A stretch of DNA of 64,000 nucleotides from Usitatibacter rugosus (GTDB lineage: Bacteria > Pseudomonadota > Gammaproteobacteria > Burkholderiales > Usitatibacteraceae): positions 186,001-250,000 of the forward strand of contig NZ_CP053069.1 of the NCBI RefSeq assembly GCF_013003965.1. The letters are read 5' to 3'. The translations under genes were made by a program, and so were the position numbers. Positions 17,992 to 28,585 of this stretch are shown here, piece after piece; the first letter of the stretch is position 1; the number at the start of each line of letters is the position of its first letter. The notes beneath the pieces were generated by a model. That model saw only the letters and a program-made list of their open reading frames with translations. It did not search any database and was not told where the DNA came from.

Positions 17992-20327
17992 TGGCCGTCC
18001 GCAGCCTTCGCGCGCGCATCGCCATCCTCTTCCTGGTCCTGCTGGTCCTGGTGCAGGGAATCGCCGCGGTGCTGGTGACGCGCGCCAATGGGCAGGTCGC
18101 ACGCGAGACGATCGACGCCGCGCTCCTGCAGGGCGAGCGCGTGTTCCAGCGGCTGCTGGCGCAGAACCAGGCACGCCTCGAGCAGGGTGCCGCCATCCTC
18201 TCGGCGGACTTCGCGTTCCGGCAGGCCATCGCGACGGGCGACGCGGACACCGTGACTTCGGTGCTGCGCAACCACGGGGCGCGCCTGGGCGCGAGCGCGA
18301 TGATGCTGATCTCGCTCGACCGTGTCGTGCGCGCGGATACGCAGGATCGTGCGCGCACCGGCAGACCGTTCCCGTTCGGAAGCCTCATCGAAGAGGCCGT
18401 GAACGAAGGCAAGGCCACGGCGATCGTGGTGCAGGGCGAGCGTCCCTACCAGCTCGTCGTCGTACCGGTGCTGGCGCCGGATGCCATCGCGTGGGTCGGC
18501 CTGGCGTTCGAAGTAAACGACGAGTTCGCGCGCGAGATGAAGGGTCTCACGGGCCTGGAGGTCTCGTTCGTCGGGCGGACGGCGCATCAGGCGCCATGGC
18601 GGTTGTATGCCTCGACGCTCGGGACTGAAGCGCGCGCTGCGCTCGCCGCGGCGCTGCCCGCCGAAGGCTTCGCCGGGCTCACGCGCGAGCTCGAGGTCGC
18701 GGGTGTGCCCTACGAGACGCGCGAGAGCGACCTTCGCACCGCGACGGGCGTGCCGATCGTGGCGGTGCTCCAGCGCCCGCTCGCCGAGGGGCTGCTGCCT
18801 TTCCGGCGCATCGACAACATCTTCGTCGGCCTCGCCATCGCGTCGCTCGTCACGCTGGCCCTCGGCAGCCTCGTGATCGCGCGCGGCATCACCGGGCCCA
18901 TGCAGCGCCTGGCCGACGGGGCCAAGCGCATCCAGCAGGGCGACTACTCCCGTCCCGTGGAGGTCGAGCACAAGGACGAGATCGGCGAGCTCGCGGTGGG
19001 CTTCAACCACATGCTGGACGGCATCAAGAGCCGGGAGCGCGAGATCCTGCGCCTGGCCTACGAGGATGGCCTCACGGCGCTGCCCAACCGCGCGATGTTC
19101 AACGTGCAGCTCGAGCAGGCGGTGCTGACCGCCAAGCGCATCGAGGAGCCGCTCACCGTGATGCTGCTCGACCTCGACCGCTTCAAGGCGATCAACGACA
19201 CGCTGGGACATCCCGTGGGCGACCAGGTGCTGCGCGAAGTGGGGCTGCGCGTGCGCGCGGCGTTGCGCGAGTCGGACGTGGTCTCGCGCCTGGGCGGCGA
19301 TGAGTTCGCGGTGCTGCTCGCCACGGGCGACGCCGAGAGAGCGCCGCAGGTCGCGATCAAGATCCTCAAGGCGCTCGAGCAGCGCCTCGTCGTGGACGGC
19401 CAATCGATGGACCTGGGTGCGAGCATCGGCATCGCGACGTTCCCGCAGCATGGCTCGGACCCTGCGGCACTGCTGCGAGCCGCCGACGTCGCCATGTACG
19501 TCGCCAAGCGCAACAAGGGCGGGTATGCGATCTACGATCCGGGCCACGACGAGCGCCGCCGCGAGCACCTCACGCTGCTGGGGGAGCTTCGCCACGCCGT
19601 CGAGCACGACGAGCTGGTCCTCCACTACCAGCCGAAGATGACGCTCGCGACGATGAAGGTCGGCGCGGTCGAGGCCCTGGTGCGGTGGGACCATCCGGTG
19701 CGCGGCTTCATCCCGCCCGGCGAGTTCGTGCCCTTCGCCGAGCAGACGGGATCCATCGGCGCCATCACGCATTGGGTGCTGCGCCGAGCCGTCCACCAGT
19801 GCGCGGTGTGGCACCGGCAGGGGCTGCAGCTTCGCGTGTCGGCGAATGTCTCCGCGCGCGACCTTCGTACCGGAGAGTCATTGGTGGAAACGCTGGCGAA
19901 CGCACTGCGCGTCGAGGAAGTGCCCGCATCGCTGATGTGCCTCGAGATCACGGAGAGCGGCCTCATGGAGGATCCTTCGAGCGCGCAGGCGACGCTGCGG
20001 CGCATCCGCGACCTGGGCGTGGCGACCTCGATCGACGACTACGGCACCGGCTACTCGTCGCTCGCCTACATCAAGCAGCTGCCGGTGAACGAGCTCAAGA
20101 TCGACCGCGCATTCGTGGCGGGGATGGAGGTCGACGACCGCAACGCCGCCATCGTGCGCTCCACGATCGAGCTGGGCCACAACCTCGGCTTGGTGGTCGT
20201 CGCGGAAGGCGTCGAGACCGACCACGAGCTGGCGAACCTCCAGCGCTTCGGCTGCGACATGGCCCAGGGATACCGCTTCGCCCGGCCCATGCCCGCGGCC
20301 GACCTCGAAGCCTGGCTGAAGAAATAA
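17991..20327 (+). CDS. Membrane GGDEF/EAL cyclic-di-GMP protein with HAMP
   Basis: A 778-residue inner-membrane signalling protein. Transmembrane helix 1 is at about residues 9-28, a periplasmic Cache-like sensor follows to about 280, then transmembrane helix 2 (FVGLAIASLVTLALGSLVIA) and a HAMP domain (GPMQRLADGAKRIQQGDYS). The diguanylate cyclase domain has an intact GGDEF motif (SRLGGDEFAVLL). The phosphodiesterase domain has VEALVRW, CLEITESGLMED, SIDDYGTGYSSLAYI and LKIDRAFV, so both activities are possible by motif. It is coupled to the cupredoxin gene. Its last codons and stop lie in a GGGTCAGACC palindrome. Confidence 0.93.
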   Translation: MAVRSLRARIAILFLVLLVLVQGIAAVLVTRANGQVARETIDAALLQGERVFQRLLAQNQARLEQGAAILSADFAFRQAIATGDADTVTSVLRNHGARLGASAMMLISLDRVVRADTQDRARTGRPFPFGSLIEEAVNEGKATAIVVQGERPYQLVVVPVLAPDAIAWVGLAFEVNDEFAREMKGLTGLEVSFVGRTAHQAPWRLYASTLGTEARAALAAALPAEGFAGLTRELEVAGVPYETRESDLRTATGVPIVAVLQRPLAEGLLPFRRIDNIFVGLAIASLVTLALGSLVIARGITGPMQRLADGAKRIQQGDYSRPVEVEHKDEIGELAVGFNHMLDGIKSREREILRLAYEDGLTALPNRAMFNVQLEQAVLTAKRIEEPLTVMLLDLDRFKAINDTLGHPVGDQVLREVGLRVRAALRESDVVSRLGGDEFAVLLATGDAERAPQVAIKILKALEQRLVVDGQSMDLGASIGIATFPQHGSDPAALLRAADVAMYVAKRNKGGYAIYDPGHDERRREHLTLLGELRHAVEHDELVLHYQPKMTLATMKVGAVEALVRWDHPVRGFIPPGEFVPFAEQTGSIGAITHWVLRRAVHQCAVWHRQGLQLRVSANVSARDLRTGESLVETLANALRVEEVPASLMCLEITESGLMEDPSSAQATLRRIRDLGVATSIDDYGTGYSSLAYIKQLPVNELKIDRAFVAGMEVDDRNAAIVRSTIELGHNLGLVVVAEGVETDHELANLQRFGCDMAQGYRFARPMPAADLEAWLKK

Positions 20328-20405
20328 TTAGGGTCAGACCCTTTTTTCCGTCGTCGGCCTCGAGGCCGACGCTGGCGGAATAAAGGGTCTGACCCTAATT
20401 ATTTC
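20321..20405. repeat. GGGTCAGACC-family palindrome at convergent gene ends
   Basis: 24-bp perfect arms (20321-20344 and 20382-20405) starting GAAATAATTAGGGTCAGACC, with an inner hairpin (GTCGGCC-TCGA-GGCCGAC). The last two sense codons and the TAA of the GGDEF/EAL gene lie inside the left arm. The right arm ends 17 bp from the stop of the opposite Ser/Thr kinase gene. It is a likely two-way terminator. Confidence 0.88.
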
Positions 20406-20421
20406 TCCTTTATTCCCCTGC

Positions 20422-22319
<1,898 letters not shown>

Positions 22320-22323
<4 letters not shown>

Positions 22324-24131
22324 GCGCCGGCCTTCTCGTCGTTCGCGGCCTTCTCGAGATCGGCGGGAGGCACGAGCGGCAGCGTGACGCAGAACGTGCT
22401 GCCGGAGCCCACTTCGCTGCGCACGTCGATGTGGCCGCCGTGCTGCTGCACGATCTTGTAGGCGATCGAAAGCCCGAGGCCCGTGCCCTTGCCGACCTCC
22501 TTCGTGGTGAAGAAGGGATCGAAGATCTTCGGCAGGATCGCGGGGTCGATGCCGCGGCCGTTGTCCTCGACGTCGATGGCGATGGCGCCCGCATCGACGC
22601 GGCGCGTGGACACCGTGATGCGCCCGCCGGGCTTGTCCAGCGCCTGCGCCGCGTTGGTGACGAGGTTCAGCAGCACCTGGTTCACCTGCGAGGGCGAGCA
22701 GGTGATCGAGGGAATCTCCCCCAGGCGCTTGTCGATGGTGACGTTGCGAAGCTGCGCGCGCGCGATCAGCAGCGTGGCCTGCACGCCCTCGTTCACGTTG
22801 AAGCTCGCGACCCGGCTGCGGTCGACGCGCGAGAAATTCTTGAGGTTGGTGACGAGCTCCGAGATCTGCTCGATGCCGTGCACGCCGTCCTTGGTGAGCG
22901 AATCCAGGTCCTCCATCACGTGGTGCGCCTTCAGCTGGCCGAGGCGCACGGTGAGGGCGGAGAAGGTCTCCTCGAGGTCCTTCGCATCCGGCGACTCGCT
23001 CTGCAGGATGACCTTGAGGCGTTCGGCATGGGCGAGCGCGTCGCGAAGGTCGGGCATGCGGCTCCTCACCGACCAGAGGCTGTTCTTCACGTAGGCGAGC
23101 GGCGTGTTGATCTCGTGCGCGACGCCCGCGACCATCTGCCCCAGCGAGGACATCTTCTCGGACTGCACGAGCTGCGCCTCGGATTCCTTCAGGCGCACGA
23201 GCGCGGTGGAGAGCTCGCTGGTGCGCTCGCCGACGCGTTTCTCGAGCCCTTCGTTGGCCGAGCGCAGCAGCGCCTGGCCGGCGACCACGCGCGTTCCGAG
23301 GTAGCCCACGATCACGAGGAGCGCGGCCGCGTAGAAGAAGAGGTAGGTGCGCCAGCGCTGCTGGTCGTCCAGCTGCATGTCCACCGTGCGCGAGAGCTGG
23401 TTCGCGGTGAGCTCGATGCGCGAGCCGATCGAATGGAAGAGGACCTTGCGGGAGGCATCGGCTTCGCGAGCGAGGGCCGCGACGAAGGAGCGCGCCGCGG
23501 CATCGGCACCTGCACCGGCCGACACGACGCTGGCATCCGGAAGCGCGGTGGCGGCACGCAGCTTGAGCAACACGGGGTCGAGGGTGCGTGCGTCTTCGGA
23601 GTGCGTGTCGACGCCGGCATCCCTCAAGCGAAAGCGAAGTGCCTCGGCTTGCGCCTCGATCGCGAACGAGGCCTGCGCCAGCGACGGATTCTTGCGCCGG
23701 GCCGTCGCCGCTTCGGTGCTGAGGCGGGAGATCGCTTCCTCCGCGACCTGCAGGGCCGCCACGGAGTTGCCGTGCTCGGTGCGCAGGGCCCGCAGCGCGG
23801 CGAGCTTCTGGTCCATGCCCTCGCGCAGCCCCGGTACCTTCTGGGAGAGCTCGGGACCGGCGCGCTGCTCCAGCTCGCGCAGCACGCGTGCGATCACCGC
23901 ACTGCGGTCGATGGCGGGGGGCTGCGCGGCGGAATAGTCGTTGGTGAGGCGACCCGCATCGCCGTCGAGGCGGAGGTCGAGCGCGCGGAGCTCGCGCAGG
24001 AGGTTGGCGCTATCCGAATCGCGGCGGGCATCGAAGCCGGCCGTGCGCACGAAAAGAAAAACCAATGTGCCCAGCAGCGCGATCGCAATGCCTCCCAGCA
24101 AGGCGGATCGCCGGCTGCCAGTGAGGGTCAT
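22320..24131 (-). CDS. Membrane sensor histidine kinase
   Basis: A 603-residue kinase. Transmembrane helix 1 is at about 11-29. A long all-helical periplasmic region (about 35-260), reminiscent of DAHL-type sensor domains, precedes transmembrane helix 2 ([17 protein letters not shown]). A coiled coil follows ([19 protein letters not shown]), then the H-box [24 protein letters not shown] with phospho-acceptor His339. The ATPase domain has [10 protein letters not shown] (N box), [10 protein letters not shown] (G1), [17 protein letters not shown] (F/G2). The last codons overlap the kinase-receiver gene (GTGA), so the pair is translationally coupled. The signal is unknown. Confidence 0.92.
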
Positions 24132-24198
24132 TCGTTATTGTTGTCCTGTACGGGCGCAGCTCGTGTGAGCCGTATCACTCGTGGGGTTACAGCTGCAA

Positions 24199-24909
<711 letters not shown>

Positions 24910-24927
24910 GACAGTGATGGGAAAAAG

Positions 24928-25062
24928 GCTTTGCAACCGCCGATCCCCGCCGATCGTTCGCCAATATCCGCCGATGAAGGGATGGGTCGCGTCTCGATGA
25001 CGCCATTCTCCAAGCTCCTATCGGCGGCCATCGGCGAACGATCGGCGGGGATCGGCGGTTCC
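24928..25062. repeat. Gene-less copy of the GxxExxY-associated inverted repeat
   Basis: 41-bp inverted arms at 24935-24975 and 25020-25060 with four mismatches. Each arm begins AACCGCCGATCCCCGCCGAT and ends GCCGAT. The left arm is preceded by GCTTTGC, as at the complete element at 27015-27487. The 44-bp centre has no gene. It sits between livG and livF, 18 bp from the livF start. A frame starting ATGA at the livG stop (25082) stays open through the whole insert to livF and encodes a PPIPADRSP-type peptide. Confidence 0.88.
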
Positions 25063-25078
25063 GGGGTGATTCTCAGAA

Positions 25079-25882
25079 TCATTCACCACCGCCCGCGGCT
25101 TGCGAGGGATGGGGAGTGCCGAGGTAGGCCTCGATGACCTTGGGATCCTTCTGCACGTCCTTCGGCGAGCCCTCGGCGATCTTGCGGCCGTAGTCGAGCA
25201 CGAGGACGCGGTCGCAGAGCCCCATCACGAGCTTCACGTCGTGCTCGATCAGCAGGATGGTGATGCCGTCGCCGCGGATCCGCTCGATGAGCTTCCTCAG
25301 CTCCAGCTTCTCCGTGGCGTTCATGCCCGCGGCCGGTTCGTCGAGCGCGAGGAGCTTCGGGTCGGTGGCCAGCGCCCGCGCGATCTCCAGCCGGCGCTGG
25401 TCGCCGTACGAGAGGTGCTTGGCCAGCGAGTTCGCGCGATCGGCCACGCCGACGTACTCCAGCAGCTCGATCGCGCGCTTGTGGATCGCGCTCTCTTCGT
25501 CGCGCGTGGCCTTGTTGCGCACGATGGCGCCGAAGACGCCCGCGCGCGTACGCACATGGCGGCCGATCATCACGTTCTCGAGGGCGGAGAGGTTGGCGAA
25601 GAGCCGGATGTTCTGGAACGTGCGCGCGATGCCGAGCGCGGCGATGCGGTCGGGCGGAGCGTCGGCGAGCGACTCGCCGTTGAACTTGAGCGTGCCTTCC
25701 TCGTTCTTGTACAGGCGCGTGATCACGTTGAAGAGCGTGGTCTTGCCGGCGCCATTCGGACCGATCAGGCCGTAGACCACGCCCTGGAAGATCGTGAACG
25801 TGACGTCGGAGAGCGCCGTCAGGCCGCCGAAGCGCTTGGTGACGCCCTCGACCTGGAGCAGTGCGACGGGAGGCTGGCTCAC
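25079..25882 (-). CDS. livG: Branched-chain amino acid ABC transporter ATPase LivG
   Basis: Second ATPase of the importer, 267 residues. Walker A is GPNGAGKTT, the signature is LSYGDQRRLEIARALA and Walker B is LLALDEPAAGMN, with the NIRLFANLSALENVMIG and ATRDEESAIHKRAIELLEYVGV segments typical of LivG. The GTG start overlaps the livM stop (GTGA), so the two are coupled. The C-terminus has a Ser/Gly-rich tail (THPSQAAGGGE by frame) and the stop abuts the repeat insert. Confidence 0.95.
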   Translation of the reverse strand: MSQPPVALLQVEGVTKRFGGLTALSDVTFTIFQGVVYGLIGPNGAGKTTLFNVITRLYKNEEGTLKFNGESLADAPPDRIAALGIARTFQNIRLFANLSALENVMIGRHVRTRAGVFGAIVRNKATRDEESAIHKRAIELLEYVGVADRANSLAKHLSYGDQRRLEIARALATDPKLLALDEPAAGMNATEKLELRKLIERIRGDGITILLIEHDVKLVMGLCDRVLVLDYGRKIAEGSPKDVQKDPKVIEAYLGTPHPSQAAGGGE

Positions 25883-27003
25883 GGCGTGGGCGCGGGGGTG
25901 GGCACCGGCACGTCTTCGTCTTCGCGCGCGAGCTCACGCTTGCGCACGGCCGAGGGCCAGAGGCCGGCCGGCCGCACCAGCATCACGACCACCATCGCCA
26001 GGCCGAAGAGCAGCATGCGGAAGACTTCGGGGTCGATGATCGAGCGGCCGAAGATCATGCGCTGCGCCGGATCGACCGTGTAGCGCAGGATCTCGGGCAC
26101 GAAGGACAGGAGGATCGCGCCGAGAATCACGCCCCAGATGTTGCCCATGCCGCCCAGAACGACCATCGCGAGCACCATCACGCTCTCGTTCAGCACGAAG
26201 CTCTCGGGGCTGATGAAGCCCTGGATCGCGGAGAAGATGCCGCCGGCCACGCCGCCGAACGAAGCGCCCATCGCGAAGGCGAGCAGCTTCATGCGCGTGG
26301 TGTTGATGCCCATCGCACGCGCCGCGATCTCGTCCTCGCGGATCGCTTCCCACGCTCGGCCGATGCGCGAATCCTGCAGGCGCAGGTTCACGACGATCAC
26401 CAGCATCAGCACGGCGAGCAGGAAGTAGTAGTACTTCGTCGCCTCGTTGAACTGCAGCGGTCCGAACGTGGTGATGTTGCCGAAGCTGACGCCGAACGAC
26501 TCCGTGGGGAAATGGATCGGGTCGATGCTGCTGATGCCTTTCGGGCCGTTGGTGAGGTTGAACGGCTCCGACAGGTTGTTCATGAAGATGCGGATGATCT
26601 CGCCGAAGCCCAGCGTCACGATGGCGAGGTAGTCGCCGCGCAGCTTCAGCGTGGGCGTGCCGAGGACCACTCCGAAGAAGCACGCGATCGCGGCGCCGAT
26701 CGGAAGGATCATCCACCACTGCAGGTGGAGGTTGAAGTGCGGCGAGGCGAGGAGCGCGTAGACGTACGCCCCTACCGCGTAGAAGGCGATGTAGCCGAGA
26801 TCGAGCAGGCCCGCGAAGCCCACCACGATGTTCAGGCCGAGCGAGAGCAGCACGAAGAGGAGGGCGAGGTTGGTGATGCGCACCCACGCCGTGCCTGCCT
26901 GGATCAGCACGAAAGGGAGGGCCAGCAGCGCCACGGCGATCAGCGCCATGCCGATCCAGCGGGCCTGGGGATGCTTCCGAATAATGTCGACGATTGTGCC
27001 CAT
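25879..27003 (-). CDS. livM: Branched-chain amino acid ABC transporter permease LivM
   Basis: Membrane subunit of the importer, 374 residues with 9-10 hydrophobic helices. LALLFVLLSLGLNIVVGFAGLLDLGYIAFYAVGAY is the classic LivM start of the conserved domain, and EDEIAARAMGINTTRMKLLAFAMGASFGGVAGG is the EAA-like loop that contacts the ATPases. The start was set at MGTIVDIIRKHPQ because the longer frame is encoded by the repeat element upstream. It is normally directly behind livH; here 514 bp holding the GxxExxY element intervene. Confidence 0.95.
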   Translation of the reverse strand: MGTIVDIIRKHPQARWIGMALIAVALLALPFVLIQAGTAWVRITNLALLFVLLSLGLNIVVGFAGLLDLGYIAFYAVGAYVYALLASPHFNLHLQWWMILPIGAAIACFFGVVLGTPTLKLRGDYLAIVTLGFGEIIRIFMNNLSEPFNLTNGPKGISSIDPIHFPTESFGVSFGNITTFGPLQFNEATKYYYFLLAVLMLVIVVNLRLQDSRIGRAWEAIREDEIAARAMGINTTRMKLLAFAMGASFGGVAGGIFSAIQGFISPESFVLNESVMVLAMVVLGGMGNIWGVILGAILLSFVPEILRYTVDPAQRMIFGRSIIDPEVFRMLLFGLAMVVVMLVRPAGLWPSAVRKRELAREDEDVPVPTPAPTP

Positions 27004-27014
27004 GGTCACGAAAG

Positions 27015-27487
27015 GCTTTGGAACCGCCGATCCCCGCCGATCGATCGCCGATGGCCGCCGATCAAAAGCGGTGAACGAGACGGCGAACCTCCAGGCGCCT
27101 TTGCCCGAAGTTGAGAAGAAGACAGACGCGATAGCCCGTGGCGCGAAGATAGTTGATGCACTGCGCACGATCCACTCGGGTCAGGAAGTCCGAGACCTTG
27201 AGCTCGACGATGATCTCGTTGTCCACGACCAAGTCCGGAATGTACTCCCCCACCACCGTTCCCTCGTACTCGACCAGCACGGAGCGCTGTTGCTCGACCG
27301 GCACTGCCGACCTCGCGAGCTCGACGCACAGCGCATTTTCGTAGACCTTCTCCAGGAACCCGCAACCCAGCTTCGTGCTGACCTTCTGGGCGGCCCCGAT
27401 GATCTTCCGCGACATCGCATCGAGTCGCTCTCGATCCATATCGGCGGGAATTGGCGGCAGATCGGCGGGGATCGGCGGTTCCAAAGC
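27015..27487. mobile_element. 473-bp inverted-repeat element carrying a GxxExxY gene
   Basis: 41-bp terminal inverted repeats lie at 27022-27062 and 27440-27480, both starting AACCGCCGATCCCCGCCGAT; with GCTTTGG outside each, the ends extend to 27015 and 27487. The interior is filled by one gene on the minus strand. The element separates livH from livM, which are otherwise adjacent in such operons, so it looks inserted. A gene-less relative with the same arms sits between livG and livF. No transposase is encoded; whether the GxxExxY protein moves the element is untested. A duplicated target site was not evident by eye. Confidence 0.75.
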
Positions 27488-27496
27488 ACTTTCCAT
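27062..27496 (-). CDS. GxxExxY family protein (PD-(D/E)XK nuclease-like)
   Basis: A 144-residue protein of the GxxExxY family. The name motif is GFLEKVY in KLGCGFLEKVYENALCVEL. Nuclease-fold residues fit VGEYIPDLVVDNEIIVELKVSDFL (Asp, then Glu-x-Lys) and CINYLRATGYRVCLLLNFG. Known members average about 130 residues and have no proven role. The first 19 residues (with PPIPADLPPIPAD) are encoded by the terminal repeat; a shorter start at position 27439 (MDRERLDAM) matches usual family N-termini but lacks a ribosome site. It is transcribed with the liv operon. Confidence 0.85.
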   Translation of the reverse strand: MESALEPPIPADLPPIPADMDRERLDAMSRKIIGAAQKVSTKLGCGFLEKVYENALCVELARSAVPVEQQRSVLVEYEGTVVGEYIPDLVVDNEIIVELKVSDFLTRVDRAQCINYLRATGYRVCLLLNFGQRRLEVRRLVHRF

Positions 27497-27517
27497 GTGT
27501 CACTCGATAACGCATGG

Positions 27518-28492
27518 TCATGCCCGATCGCCTACACGTTCGCCAAGGAGCCCCGACGGCCTGAACACGAGGACGAGGATCAGGACGATGAACGCGTACA
27601 CATCCTTGTAGTTCGATCCGAACAGGCTCGACTCCGGACTTGCCGCGCACACGTCCGCGAAGCCCGGCAGGAAGTGGTTGAGGAAGCAGACGTTGGTCGC
27701 ATCCCCCACGTAGCCCGCGCCCAGCGATTCGATGAGCCCCATCAGGATTCCACCGAGCACCGCGCCCGCGAGGTTGCCGATGCCGCCCAGCACCGCGGCG
27801 CTGAAGGCTTTCAGGCCGAGGAGAAATCCCATCTGGTAGTGCGCGATGCCGTAGTACGAGCCGACCATCACGCCGGCCGTGGCGCCGAGCGCCGCGCCGA
27901 TCACGAACGTGAACGAGATCACGTTGTTGATGTTGATGCCCATCAGCCCGGCGACCTGAGGATTCTGCGAGGTCGCGCGCATCGCGATGCCGATCTTCGT
28001 CTTGTAGACCAGCGCGAGGAGGCCGGCCATCATTGCGACCGACGTGAGGATGATCGCGATCTGCACGTTGCTGATCGCCGCGCTGTTTTCCGAAGTACCG
28101 AGGTGGAAGAGCTTCAGCTCGATGATCTGCGGGAAGGCGATGACGTTGCGGCTCCACACCAGGAGTGCGAGGTGCTGGAGGATGATCGAGACGCCGATGG
28201 CGGTAATGAGCGGCGCCAGGCGTGGCGCATTGCGCAACGGCCTGTAGGCCACGCGCTCGACGACATAGCCTACGGCCATGCACACGGGCACGGCGGCGAG
28301 GATGCCCAGGCCCACGATCACGAGCGGCGGCATGCTACTGCCCGCCAGCGCAACGATCACGGAGAAGGCGGTCATGCAGCCGATCATCACGACTTCGCCG
28401 TGCGCGAAGTTGATCAGCTGGATGATGCCGTAGACCATCGTGTAGCCGAGTGCCACGACCGCGTACACGCAGCCGAGCGTCAAGCCGTTCAC
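27518..28492 (-). CDS. livH: Branched-chain amino acid ABC transporter permease LivH
   Basis: Membrane subunit of the importer, 324 residues from the GTG given here, with about eight hydrophobic helices. NGLTLGCVYAVVALGYTMVYGIIQLINFAHGEVVMIG is the conserved LivH beginning, and GIAMRATSQNPQVAGLMGININNVI is the ATPase-contact loop. Family members usually start with MDIFLQQ; those residues (DIFLQQV) occur in frame just upstream after a CTG at 28516 that follows a GGGGG stretch, so CTG may be the true start. It follows the first LivK-type gene after a strong hairpin. Confidence 0.93.
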   Translation of the reverse strand: MNGLTLGCVYAVVALGYTMVYGIIQLINFAHGEVVMIGCMTAFSVIVALAGSSMPPLVIVGLGILAAVPVCMAVGYVVERVAYRPLRNAPRLAPLITAIGVSIILQHLALLVWSRNVIAFPQIIELKLFHLGTSENSAAISNVQIAIILTSVAMMAGLLALVYKTKIGIAMRATSQNPQVAGLMGININNVISFTFVIGAALGATAGVMVGSYYGIAHYQMGFLLGLKAFSAAVLGGIGNLAGAVLGGILMGLIESLGAGYVGDATNVCFLNHFLPGFADVCAASPESSLFGSNYKDVYAFIVLILVLVFRPSGLLGERVGDRA

Positions 28493-28535
28493 GACCTGCT
28501 GAAGGAAAATATCCAGTCGAGTGCCCCCGGCTCAA

Positions 28536-28568
28536 ATGGAAACGGCACCGTTTCCGGTGCCGTTCCAT
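28536..28568 (-). promoter_or_regulatory. Intercistronic hairpin between livK-type gene and livH
   Basis: A near-perfect stem of 14-15 bp with a GAAA tetraloop on the minus strand (arms 28555-28568 and 28536-28550). No run of U follows. It lies between the binding-protein gene and the permease genes, the usual place for a stem that stabilises the highly expressed binding-protein message or reduces read-through. That role is inferred from position. Confidence 0.6.
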
Positions 28569-28585
28569 TGTGCCTTATTGCCGGC

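Noticed and set aside
24931-25137. A 68-residue plus-strand frame over the solo repeat element
   Set aside because: It is the read-through of the palindrome; the same peptide motif appears in both directions, so no gene is claimed.
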